Source of the DNA: Lutraria lutraria
Taxonomy: Eukaryota > Mollusca > Bivalvia > Venerida > Mactridae
Assembly (NCBI GenBank): GCA_964023205.1
Contig: OZ026847.1
Span: 9,978,099 to 10,042,098, forward strand
Length of the DNA: 64,000 bases
Direction: 5' to 3'
Part shown: positions 24,801 through 34,752 of the stretch, one piece after another
Numbering within the stretch: the stretch's first letter is position 1
How the letters are laid out: every line of letters begins with the position of its first letter
Program-made: the position numbers and the translations under genes
Notes under the pieces: generated by a model
The model's database searches: none
Told to the model about the DNA's origin: nothing
Seen by the model: only the letters and a program-made list of their open reading frames with translations

Positions 24801-27800
24801 ACCGATTGTTTCCAAACAATCTGTACCGAAGCATCATTTCTGCATATCAAAGAGTGACTCGAAATCTATTTCATCTGTTGCAGATTGTGCTAGTAACCCG
24901 TGTGTAAACGCTGACAGTTGTACAGATGGCTCTACTGATTATACATGTAACTGTCAAACCGGATGGACTGGAAAAACTTGTGACGGAGGTAAATATGTAA
25001 AACAAAAGTTCGGGTATGCTGAATTGATTAGAAAAAATCTTAGTACGAATAAATAATGTATTAATAGACACATTCAAACCAGTTAAAATACTAGTACACC
25101 ATCTAAGGGAGTGTATTCCATTTGACTTTCAAGCAAATATGGCCTTTATTCAGCGAATTTCAAGTTTTATTTCCTCGTGATATGTGTGGAATAGAGTAGC
25201 TGCTACATTGTTAAGTAATTTTCAGCAATCGCAGTTTATAATTTACCTAAGCTCTATTGCATCTTGTATACATTGGACAGGTCTTAGTCCATATCCAAAG
25301 CAATTTGGTTTACAGTTATGGCGCTTTCGTTTACTATATCGTCAGCCACATGTATCTTACTGCATTTGCTGTTCTCATGTTTAAGAAACAAAACTATATA
25401 ACTTCTAGTACGATTCATTTCAATGAAGTTTACAACAAAATTAATATGCGAAAATTTGATTAAAATGTGTATTGGTTTCTGGTTCTTTTATATGGAATCC
25501 ATAGCTTCTTTCATAGTTAAAACATCTAGCAATGAATAAATATATAAACGTTTGTGTCATTATTCATTAAACATTTGTATGTTTCCTCTTTTAGATATCA
25601 ACGAGTGTACAATCGCCTCCCCACCTTGTGCAAATGGAGCTAGCTGTTCTAATTCACAGGGAGATTATACGTGTACATGTGACTCGGCTTGGCAAGGCAA
25701 GGATTGTGACCAAGGTATACCTCGAATATTTCATTCCTTTGCTAACCTCAATTTGTTAAGGTAAAACATAATTAAACCATAACTGATGCCCTAACGAGAC
25801 AGTGAATTTATTTATTTTTAGCTCACAACGGTACATTGTTGTCATGGTGAGCTCTTGTGATCTCCCTGCGTCCGTCGCGTGTCGCTTGGTTCATAATTGG
25901 CATCGTCCAAGGTGCACTTGTTTTTAGTAGGCTCATGAAAGAAAATAATTTTAGTATTCCAAAATCTTCTTCTCAAAAACTGCAAGGCTTAGAGATATTT
26001 GGTATGTATCATTGAGTGGTAAACCTTGACCATTTTTTTTTCAAATTACGGCTACGAGGTCAAAATTGTACCGCCAAAGGGGCCACTTGACATTTGCTAA
26101 GGCTCTTGAATATTTGATTGAAAAAATCTTCCTAAAAAAGCAATGTGTTCATAAATTATCTACCCCAATATTTGTTCTTAAATAATTAACATGGTTTGGC
26201 AGTGTTGTGCTATACTATTTAATGACTAAGCCCTCTCGTGGCAATCTTGTTTTCAGATGTTAACGAGTGTTCCAGTGCTTCACCACCATGTCAGAACGGT
26301 GCTACATGTAGTAATTCTGCAGGTAGCTACTCTTGTCAGTGCGCTACAGGCTGGAATGGAACAAACTGTGACATCGGTAAATCTATATAAAAAACTTTAT
26401 TTGTCAAACATATATCTATATATAAACAGTTTCCCAACGTCCTGATATTATTAAACTCTCTTTATACCCTCGCTATAATATTTTGTATTAAAGGGTCATA
26501 GGACATGATCTTCAAAAGCAAGTACCAGTGTCTTAAATGACTGTATTTATCAAAGTTTGAATATTAGTTTTGTCTTAAACTTCTAAATTGTCTGTGTCTC
26601 AAAGGTTTCGATACATAATACGTATGCCAGTGAATTGTGACCACCAGAATTAAATTAAAGTGAGTAATCAAAATAAATTAATTTCAGATATCAATGAATG
26701 TACAAGTGCCTCACCACCTTGTGCAAATGGAGCTAGCTGTTCTAATTCACAGGGAGATTATACATGTACATGTGACTCGGCTTGGCAAGGCAAGGATTGT
26801 GACCAAGGTAAAAATCGAATATTTTGTTCCTTTGCTCACCTCATTTTTTTAGTAACACGAATTAAATCATAACTGCAATTAAACTGCTGCGTTAGCGATA
26901 CCTTGAATTTATTCATTTTTAGCCCACAACTCTTGGTGATCTCCCTGTGTCCGTCGTGCTTCGCTAAGTGGCTTCAAACTTTTCTTTAAACACTATTCAC
27001 TCTTAAATCATTGAGCAAATGGCAACCAAATCACAAAAGAATGGTCCTTAGGTGGTCCCCTTTTCCAGGCTAGGTCCTGAGCTAAGATGATCATATATTG
27101 TGATGGTGGTGCTTAATTACCATGTTGTCAAGGAGTCTCCTTACTGAGACACCTGAGATTTAGTTTATTGTGATTAAATTACATGCTGTCAGGTAGTTGC
27201 TCACATAGTGAAGATAGTGTGATTATAAGATTACATGTAACAATGTTGGGCTACTCACATGCCATATATAGACAATTGCAAGTCATGTTGGAAGACATTT
27301 ATAGCCAGATTTGCTTCTTCAGTAGTTCAACTAATTAAAGCCTATTTGTCTCAGAGATAGAAACAGATTTAAAAGACAAATTGCGTCAAGTTGAAGCTAG
27401 ATTACATTGATAATATCTTCATAAAGTGCATTATGATGATAATAGCGTTTTAGTAAGGGTGATGATGATGTGGGAAAGTACATCTATACCTGACTGAGAC
27501 AACAGACATCCATGCATTTGAATAACGATATCATTGGAATGATTTTCATGATGTTTTTGATAATTTTTAATATGTTTATTACTTTTCATCTTTGACCAAC
27601 TGAAGAAGCAAACATTTATTAACAATAAATTATATAGATGTTAATGATGTTAAAACATTAATACAAAGCAACATATATGTTCAATATCATATCCAGTTAT
27701 TGATCCATAGTTTTTGCAAGGGTGTACATTGTATCAGCATTTGCTGACCATCAATCAATAGAAAAAGGTATAAAGCTATAGTTTATAAATTTGGGGTGTA

Positions 27801-30800
27801 GCATTTTCTCGTAGACTACCAACAATGTTCAAATCATAGTCTCTGAATCAATATTGACCCGCCCGGATGTCACTTGGTTTTACTTACAAGACTAAATAGG
27901 AAAGCAATGAAATCACTCCAAAGGTGCCTAGAGATTTGTTATAAGAAAGGTATCATAGTGTAGAGAACCTCTATCAAGTTTGTTCAAATTATGGCGTAGG
28001 GATCTAAATTGGCCCCGCCCCAGGAGCACTTGCTATTAGTATGTTTATAAAGGAAAATATTCAAAAATCTCTAAAGCTACAAGGATTAGAGGTATTTGGT
28101 ATGTATCATTGAGTAGTTAACCAAATTACGGCTATGAGGTCAAAATTGACTGTGCCCAACGGGTCACTTGATTTTGCTAAGGCTCTTAATTAATGATTAA
28201 TTGAAAAAAATATATAAAAAAGCAATGTGCTGATACCCGATTATTTTTTTTTCTGAAATGATTTATATGGTTTGACAGTGTTTTTGTTAAACTAACCAAT
28301 GATTAAGCCATTTCATTGCAATCTTGTTTTCAGATGTTAACGAGTGTACCAGTGTTTCACCACCATGTCAGAACGGTGCTACTTGCACCAATTCTGTAGG
28401 TGGCTACTCTTGTCAGTGCGCTACAGGCTGGAATGGAACAAACTGTGACATCGGTAAATATATACATCTTTATCGAACTTCAGTTAAGATAGCTGGCTAA
28501 GTTTAACAGTACCATTATTTTATAATCCTTGAAAGTACCTCAGTACCTTCATCATACTCATTTTTCTGCGATGAACTGATGGAAGACATAAACTGCATGA
28601 CTTATGTTATATAACTATACGTATTTTTCAAAATTTGATTTTATTTTTCTTTAACTGTTCGATTTTCCGTTTTTTTACAACATACTTGATACCTGTCCAG
28701 GCCTAGTATATTAGAGCGAAATACCAGAAGTTAGTTACCTCTATTCTCAAGCTACAGTTAATTCAAATTGATATTTCTTACAAAAAATGCATATTGAAAT
28801 TATAATAGACTGAACAAAGGTTGGTAAATAATTGTGTCACTATAATTTCAGATATCAATGAATGTACAAGTGCCTCACCACCTTGCCAGAATGGAGCTAG
28901 CTGTACTAACTCACAAGGAGATTATACATGTACATGTGACTCGGCTTGGCAAGGCAAGGATTGCGACCAAGGTAAAACACAAATGTTAAAATTCCATAGA
29001 ATGTATTTAATATATGAACTACATTTGGTAGAATAACTTTGATCAGTAGTATAAGATGTGGTTAGAAACTATTTGAAGTAGAATACAATTGCTTTATTTA
29101 CTTTTCAGATGTTAACGAGTGTACTATTGCTTCACCACCATGTCAGAACGGTGCTACATGTACCAATTCTGTAGGTGGCTACTCTTGTTTCTGTGCTACT
29201 GGCTGGAATGGAACAAACTGTGACATAGGTAAATCTAAACATCTTTATGTTCTTCCATTGAATTAAACTCAGTAACTGTAATTTCCCTAAATAGTACTAC
29301 TTTGACAGTTCATATTGCTTTTACTTTTATAGTAATTCAGTATTGTATTAAAGTAAATACTCGTACATTTGTACTATGCCCGATTTGTCGTCGAAGGACA
29401 AACAGAAATGTAAACTTAAGACGTCAAAAGGCTTGCATCCATTGAATTAAGTTTGATTATAAGTTTTACTTATTTGTTTATGTAAACCGTACAAAGTTTA
29501 TAAGTACATTTTACATGTACATGTAATAACCAGTGTTCATAGATTGCGAAAAATAACTTACTTAATTCATCTTAATTAGTACAGTTGTATTATGATCATG
29601 GGAACATATATTTTATAGAAATATGCGGAAATTTGACCACGAAAGCGCAAAGACAGTCTTGTGTAAATGATAATACCAAATGTATTTCAGATATAAATGA
29701 ATGTACAAGTGCCTCACCACCTTGTCAGAATGGAGCAAACTGCTCTAACACACAAGGAGATTATACATGCACATGTGCAACTGGATGGCAAAGCAAGGAT
29801 TGTGACGTTGGTAAGAAGGCATTTTAGATTGATATTTCATCAGGGTATTCAAAAATAATTAGATAAGATCATGGTATTGTTTCTATGTACAAATGATCGA
29901 AAGCATATTAGTAAATAGAACTTAGTAAAGTAAAGTGATGTTCTATTATCTTTATATCTTTTAAGTGACACGTACAGCCCGCATCAGGATAAAAACACAT
30001 TATCGAGACAACAAAAGCCATTACGTTGTTATAACTACATGAAATGTCCCAAAAGTTCTTAACTTAATTTTTTTAATTCCAAAAGGTGATGTACTAGTAT
30101 AGTAAAACTTCATCACATTAGTAATCTATAAATGCATGTACAGTCGAAACTTTAAATAAATGCCATCTTTGGGAAAGGCATAATGTGGCCTTTACTCCGA
30201 GGCCATTTTTTCTAAATAACCAATGACTTTCTCTAAAAAGGATGGCCTTTATACATATAATGGCCTTTATTCAGAGACGACCGTGAACACATGTTTGACT
30301 GTACATATAGTTGATTGATTTAAAGGCTGATTTGTTACCTGATCAAGATGCTTCGATTTATTTCAGATATCAATGAATGTCTTGCTTCCCCGTGTATCAA
30401 TGGTGCTTGTATTAATGGACCGGGTGTATATTCCTGTGATTGTGATGGTGGCTGGACTGGTACTCATTGTGATGAAGGTTTGTCGAAATCTAGAGAAACT
30501 GCTTAGAAAAAAACTAATCAATCAATTAAAAACAATCAAAGAAAAAGCAAAAGTTACAGAGGAAGGACATTTAAAAAAAATGACTCATAGAACAAAGTCC
30601 GAGGTGATTTAAAACAAGGAGCCAAAATGTTCACACATGTTAAAAGATATCAAAGTAGAACTTTATTTTGGTTTGAAGAATATATATATATTAAAGAAAC
30701 TACAGTGATATTTTAGAGGGCTTTGGTTTGAACCTTTTTAACGAAGCTATAAATGAAACTACGCCTGACAATATAAGTGTAAACACTAGAGATTGTATTG

Positions 30801-33800
30801 CAATGCATCAATGTTTTTTTTTCTTTATAAAATGCAATTAACATCACAAAAATTATGCAATGTATCGCCCAAATGCAGTTTATGAATTAGTTGATTAATC
30901 TTTTAATTTGTTATTGTTGTTTATTTATTAGACATCGACGAATGTTTGTCGAACCCATGCACCAACAATGCCACTTGTGATAATCTACTAGATGATTATT
31001 ACTGTAATTGTACCGCTGGCTGGGAGGGCAAAGATTGTGATATTGGTAAGAATGCATTTCTGTTTAAATTGCTTGCTTCTCGGATCCAACCAGGCTTTAC
31101 GCCCTCTCTCACCTTCTTCATTGTAGCAGCAGTATTATAATTATATAGTTGTTGTATAAATCTATTAGCTATAATATTATTAGCTCAGTTGGTAGCAACA
31201 TCTTAAAAATGAAGCATAATGCACTACGTAAGGACCAGCATCCTGTAATTGATTCAGATGTCAAAGAGTATTTTGTTATTATATATTCTAACTATAAATA
31301 TGACAGTATACATGGAACAAAGCCTATTCGGATGAAGATATTTTGTGAATTATTGATTATTAAACATATTTTCAGACATTAATGAATGTGATAGCAGTCC
31401 TTGTATCCAGGGCACGTGCAACAATCTGCCTAATGCCTATTCGTGCTCATGTTATTCCAACTACACAGGAAAGAATTGTGAATATGGTAAGCTGTAAAGT
31501 TATCTGCCTAGAACTAAGGCGTAAAGAAACAGTTCCTGGTTCCCGCATTATCCGACGAAACCTTTTTTCTGTCGATTATATACCTTTCTTGGGTCTCAAT
31601 TAATTTTTTTCGATATTTTCATTACATTTGGGTCTATTGCGGTTACTAATTGAATTACATTTACCAAAACTTATTTGTCTTATCGAGTACTCCATCATTT
31701 GACAGCAGTTACAACAGTTACTTCAGATGCTAAATAAATATAAATTGTTAAGTTCTGCCTACCTTCGAATGTTAAACGGAAGCCAAGTATTTATTTATTC
31801 GACTTAGGTAATTGTAATAAGATCCTGACAGTCTAAATGTCAAAATAGTTTCACATATAATGTGATAAGTAACATTGCTTGAGAATAAGCGTTTATTACA
31901 TAATTCGATTTTAAAATGAACTGTTAGAAGCTGCAGGTATTAATATGGAACTTTTCTGAAAAAAAAGACACCTAATGATACGTAATGTGTATGTTCTGTT
32001 TGTTAAAGTAACTTACATATTGGGTAGACATTCTATCTTGTTTAATAACAAGCATTGAAACGTTACTCTTGAATTAAACATTTCCTGTTTATTGTTTTTA
32101 TATTAATATTTATTAATCCTGATGAAGGCCAATATGGCCGAAACGTTGAGGTTTAAATAAATTAAATAAACAATTTAAGTTTTGCTGAAGTTAGACTTCT
32201 TTTTTACATAATATAATTCTTCAATTTAACAGAAATCGGACAACCAATTGATGGAGCATGGAGTTCATGGGGACAATGGCAGAGCTGCAGCACTACTTGT
32301 GGTACTGGAATACAAAAAAGATACAGGGGCTGTGATGACCCATGGCCCGATTATGGTGGCCTTCCATGTCCAGGAGATTCTTATGTGTCCAGAACTTGTA
32401 CTGCTTTAGTGACCTGTGCCCGTAAGTAAATTATTATGATGACATGCTTGCTGAGCGGCATGGCGATTAATCACGCTAAAATAACACAATTCATTTAGTT
32501 ATTGGCTTTAGTCACTTGTGTCCCTAATTAAACTACTTAGTGTAACGAGTACATGCTTACTGAGCGGCATGGCGTTCAATCGTGCTAAACTACAAAATAC
32601 ATTTAGTTATTCGTAAAGTTTGTTAGAGCGTTAGGTCGGATCAAAATGTTATTTTGAACTTTACATACATTCAAATAACCAAGCTAATGTTACTTAAAGT
32701 TGGTATGTGTACTAAAGATACAATGCTCGATTGAAAAACAGTCATTAAAGCTCAACACCGTATTCCGAGAAGTCATAGATTGGAAACCTACATAATGAGA
32801 AACATTACATTTAAGACTGCAACCGTGATTATAAATTTCCAGTCAATATAATTATAGGGAAGTAGGCTTTACTTTTCGAGTGAGAGGTAATACAAACACT
32901 GATAGGTGAGCCAAACACCCTTGATTGGTAAACTGTTCGTTGCAATCGAGTCAACCAAACAAACACAATATACGATGCATGGGGTAATTTTAGTAAAAAG
33001 GTACTTCCTCATTTGATGCAGACTATTAATGGCAACTGGGGTGCATAGTCCTTTGTTACCTATTGTTCAGAGAGTTGCATAGCGTAATTAAAAATATGTT
33101 GCCTTGTTTCATGCAGCGTCTGTTGATGGCAACTGGGGTGCATGGTCTTCCGTTACCTCTTGTTCAAAGACTTGCGGTGATGGAACAAACTCAAAGTACC
33201 GCGCATGTGACAACCCAGCACCCAGTAATGGAGGCGCAGAGTGTAGCGGGGACCAAATCGTTGTGTCATCGTGTAATGACCAAGACTGTGACAATAATGA
33301 TGCACGAGGAGGCAGTTACGTTAGTGTAAGTAGTGTTAATTAAACGTCACTTAGACAAAATTCATCGACTTTTTATTCTACTACTCCCTATTTGGTCTAG
33401 GGCGTGGTCTAGGTGTCGATGTTACATTGTGTGTATGTATATTGTTTTTTATGTAACCTGTCAGAAAGTATTTTTCTCCAGAAAGAATTTTCATTATCAC
33501 CATCTTGATTTAATAGTTAGCTTTTATATTTGACTTTTAACAAATAGTCTACGACCTGCTTCATTTAGTCTTTGTATTAGTAACAACAAGCTTCAAGAAA
33601 GAACCATTAATAGTAGTAGCAAGATTAAGTCCCTACAGTTAGGCTCTTTAACACAAATAATGCATTTTGATTACAATCAAAATACTACGCTGAATATTTC
33701 ACAGATTACTCCTGACTGCTTCAACCTTTTCTATATCAACTCCGACAACGTATACAATTGGTAGATCAAAAAATAAGAATTGTTGTGTTTTGTATTGTTT

Positions 33801-34652
33801 CAGCGTTGTCCAAGTGGATATTTCACGTGCCAGTCAGGTGGGGTCACGTGCATTCAAGACATTTTTGTCTGCGATTGTTATAATGAATGTGACGACGGCA
33901 GTGATGAATTAATTCCATGGGCTGGCGATGCTTGTAACCAAATATGTGAAAATGCTGCACCAGGTACAAACACTTTATTAATTTATTAAATCAACAAGCC
34001 AGGCTCCAGGAAATATATTAGCAAAGATAGCGTATTTTAAAAGTGAAAATACAACCCCTTTTGGCGTCAATAAATTGTGTATTTAAGGGATTTATTGTCT
34101 GAATACGACTTTTATTGCAAAGCAAGTATTTGTGGTATATGTGATGTTGCACGTCAGCGGTTCATAAAGTATGCTAACATTATTGTTGAAATTTTCTGGG
34201 ACTCATGATTTATTTCGTCAATGTTGATTTTGAATGTATTCATATATTTAAAGCCACGGTCCACGCACAATTGTCAAACATGAAAATGTAGGATGGCATC
34301 AATAATGTTCGTGGTATTTTCGAAGCATCAAGGTATTTAAAAAAACGACAAAATTGCTTCATAATACTCAAATCGTGACTTATTGTTTGCGAAAACGGCA
34401 AGCTAACGAAAAGTTTTAGACGTTTTTATTTGTTTGCCTATTTTAGATAAATGTGCATACACAAATGAAAACGGTGCATTCCAAAAAAAATACCACGAAA
34501 ACTCATTATGTACAGCACGAAGAGCGGTTATTCGACCATACGTAGAAAACTATACATATGAACTACTCCTTAAAGAAAATTAATATGTTTCAGGCCTGAC
34601 CATGTCGTTATACATGATGTTGTTGCTGACCGTAGCCATGCGCTTTCTGTAG
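15790..34652 (+). CDS. IgGFc-binding/F5/8C/TSP1/EGF/LDLa mosaic protein, paralogue B (complete, 29 exons)
   Basis: Secreted or surface protein of 1,377 residues. Exons: 15790-15844, 16466-16720, 17072-17218, 17567-17697, 18312-18586, 18901-19026, 19361-19583, 20282-20410, 20559-20643, 21179-21400, 21603-21800, 22401-22451, 23120-23287, 24444-24614, 24884-24988, 25595-25714, 26257-26376, 26688-26807, 28334-28453, 28852-28971, 29109-29228, 29691-29810, 30367-30477, 30932-31045, 31376-31486, 32233-32421, 33117-33325, 33804-33963, 34594-34652. They total 4,134 nt and stay in frame to TAG. Domain order: signal peptide; IgGFc-binding-type region (24-447); MopE-like motif (448-475); F5/8C (476-615); acidic motif (616-632); TSP1 x2 (633-745); EGF x11 (746-1172); TSP1 x2 (1173-1305); LDLa (1306-1358); hydrophobic tail. 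Nearly all module exons are phase 1-1, typical of exon shuffling. Function is inferred as extracellular recognition or adhesion. The start is the ATG before the leader MELPIIMTMIFLLSGRVC. Confidence 0.92.
16466..20410 (+). CDS. IgGFc-binding-type N-terminal region, paralogue B (exons 2-8)
   Basis: Seven exons encode residues about 19-447. Landmarks are GTEFIVGFMQNYD, VTAGEVKQIPI, KSIYITA, VVYGVN, DAFLGFPVDVLGKEYY, SEQPCELMIFG, GDLTGTHI, MSGNQRTN, DQMMPVNTWGKEFG, GDEIKF, ATKPIMVILFVVSMLVSR, EKAEIDGLRFNDQPLSS and FGRAYAESYGMPTGLRL. These are shared almost residue for residue with paralogue A. Exon 4 ends CAT|GTAATT where paralogue A has CAG|GTATTT, a Gln/His difference at the junction. Confidence 0.87.
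20559..20643 (+). CDS. MopE-like acidic metal-binding motif exon, paralogue B
   Basis: The exon encodes PCTPTTSVLGDGIDNDCDG then RIDEELCEV, a DGxDNDCDGxxDE putative metal-binding loop placed directly before the F5/8C domain. Confidence 0.82.
21179..21800 (+). CDS. F5/8 type C (discoidin/fucolectin-like) domain, paralogue B (exons 10-11)
   Basis: Exons 21179-21400 and 21603-21800 encode NVAKGKPATHSS, the WDAEKAVDGNTDG block, YEPWWQVDL, YDRLDCC, RLRQVEISTG, ARYVRVTL and LQLCEVEVYG. WWQVDL and the final VEVYG are diagnostic of F5/8C lectin-type modules. The conserved AVDGN loop, near the metal site in fucolectins, is intact here but altered (KGNDGN) in paralogue A. Confidence 0.9.
22401..22451 (+). 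CDS. Second acidic (MopE-like) mini-exon, paralogue B
   Basis: The exon encodes DDDGDGTMDEDCAMPAP in 51 nt, phase 1-1, between F5/8C and TSP1. It resembles a single calcium-loop half-motif. Confidence 0.8.
23120..24614 (+). CDS. Two TSP1 domains, paralogue B (exons 13-14)
   Basis: Exon 13 (23120-23287) encodes GGWSTWGAWSSLCYC..., with RPRERTCDNPAP; exon 14 (24444-24614) encodes ELTQWSAWGSCSVTCGAGSA, with RTRSCDPAPANGGKACDG. Exon 14 has the canonical WSxWxxCSxTCG signature; exon 13 has LCYCTG in place of CSxTCG, a variant shared with paralogue A. Confidence 0.9.
24884..31486 (+). CDS. Array of eleven EGF-like domains, paralogue B (exons 15-25)
   Basis: Each exon encodes one EGF module and all are phase 1-1. 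Exon 15 (DCASNPCVNADSC) lacks the calcium-binding start. Exons 16-25 begin D-[IV]-[ND]-E-C, the calcium-binding EGF signature. Exons 16-22 are all exactly 120 nt; exons 23, 24 and 25 are 111, 114 and 111 nt. Exons 16, 18 and 20 form one near-identical type (CTCDSAWQGKDCDQ) and 17, 19 and 21 another (CQCATGWNGTNCDI, or CFCATGWNGTNCDI in 21), alternating A-B-A-B-A-B. Exon 22 mixes features of both. Arrays of this kind form rigid, calcium-stabilised rods. Confidence 0.92.
25800..26215 (+). repeat. Mollusc-type dispersed repeat in intron 16 of paralogue B
   Basis: It contains TTTTAGCTCACAAC, GTGAGCTCTTGTGATCTCC, TGCGTCCGTCG and TACGGCTACGAGGTCAAAATTG, words I associate with a widespread bivalve repeat. 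A related copy lies in intron 18 (26910-28210), so it was carried along by the exon-pair duplication. Confidence 0.55.
26910..28210 (+). repeat. Expanded copy of the mollusc-type repeat in intron 18
   Basis: It begins TTTTAGCCCACAACTC...GTGATCTCC and ends with TACGGCTATGAGGTCAAAATTG and GCTAAGGCTCTTAAT, both ends matching intron 16. Roughly 900 bp without recognisable genes lie in between (about 27060-27960). The equivalent third intron (28972-29108) is only 137 nt. Confidence 0.5.
30139..30303. mobile_element. Pogo/Tigger-like MITE (intron 22)
   Basis: The ends TACAGTCGAAACTTT and ATGTTTGACTGTA are near-inverted repeats, with internal TGGCCTTTATTCAGAG words. Related copies are at 36309-36486 and 43311-43490. 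Confidence 0.6.
32108..32165 (+). other. Hammerhead-core-like sequence (intron 25)
   Basis: CTGATGA, then a GGCC/GGCC stem with an AATAT loop, then GAAAC, as in the hammerhead ribozyme core carried by some retroelements. An extra A sits at the base of helix II and no convincing helix III/I partner was found. It is probably a retroelement remnant. Confidence 0.3.
32233..33325 (+). CDS. Two membrane-proximal TSP1 domains, paralogue B (exons 26-27)
   Basis: Exon 26 (32233-32421) encodes GAWSSWGQWQSCSTTCGTG and exon 27 (33117-33325) encodes GNWGAWSSVTSCSKTCGDG, both canonical TSP1 starts. Exon 27 ends ...RGGSYVS at AGT|GTAAGT in phase 0, which differs from the usual phase 1 and matches the phase-0 start of the LDLa exon. 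Confidence 0.88.
33016..33078 (+). pseudogene. Decayed partial copy of TSP1 exon 27
   Basis: GATGCAG then ACTATTAATGGCAACTGGGG, TGCATAGTCC and TTTGTTACCTATTGTTCAGA closely match the acceptor and first 60 nt of exon 27, about 94 bp downstream. The in-frame TGG is now TAG and the match stops after about 60 nt. Confidence 0.75.
33804..34652 (+). CDS. LDLa domain and hydrophobic C-terminus, paralogue B (exons 28-29)
   Basis: Exon 28 (33804-33963) encodes RCPSGYFTCQSGG..., CDCYNECDDGSDE, with the acidic calcium cage of LDL-receptor class A modules. Exon 29 (34594-34652) adds the hydrophobic stretch LTMSLYMMLLLTVAMRFL and a stop with no cytoplasmic tail. Small residues just before it (NAAPG) suit a GPI-attachment site; a short transmembrane end is the alternative. 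An AATAAA lies about 95 nt after the stop. Confidence 0.82.
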
Positions 34653-34745
34653 TTGAGGATTGCATTGGACAATAATCACAGGGCGACTGTTGGTGACAAT
34701 ACAGAACATAATACAATGGATTGTATTTCAAATGTAGATTTTACC

Positions 34746-34751
34746 AATAAA
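34746..34751 (+). terminator. Polyadenylation signal AATAAA for paralogue B
   Basis: AATAAA in CCAATAAATTG, about 95 nt downstream of the TAG at 34650-34652. Confidence 0.6.
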
Positions 34752-34752
34752 T

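Noticed and set aside
31180..31260. tRNA-like TAGCTCAGTTGGTAG
   Set aside because: An A-box-like word and a possible degenerate B box only; at most an old SINE fragment.
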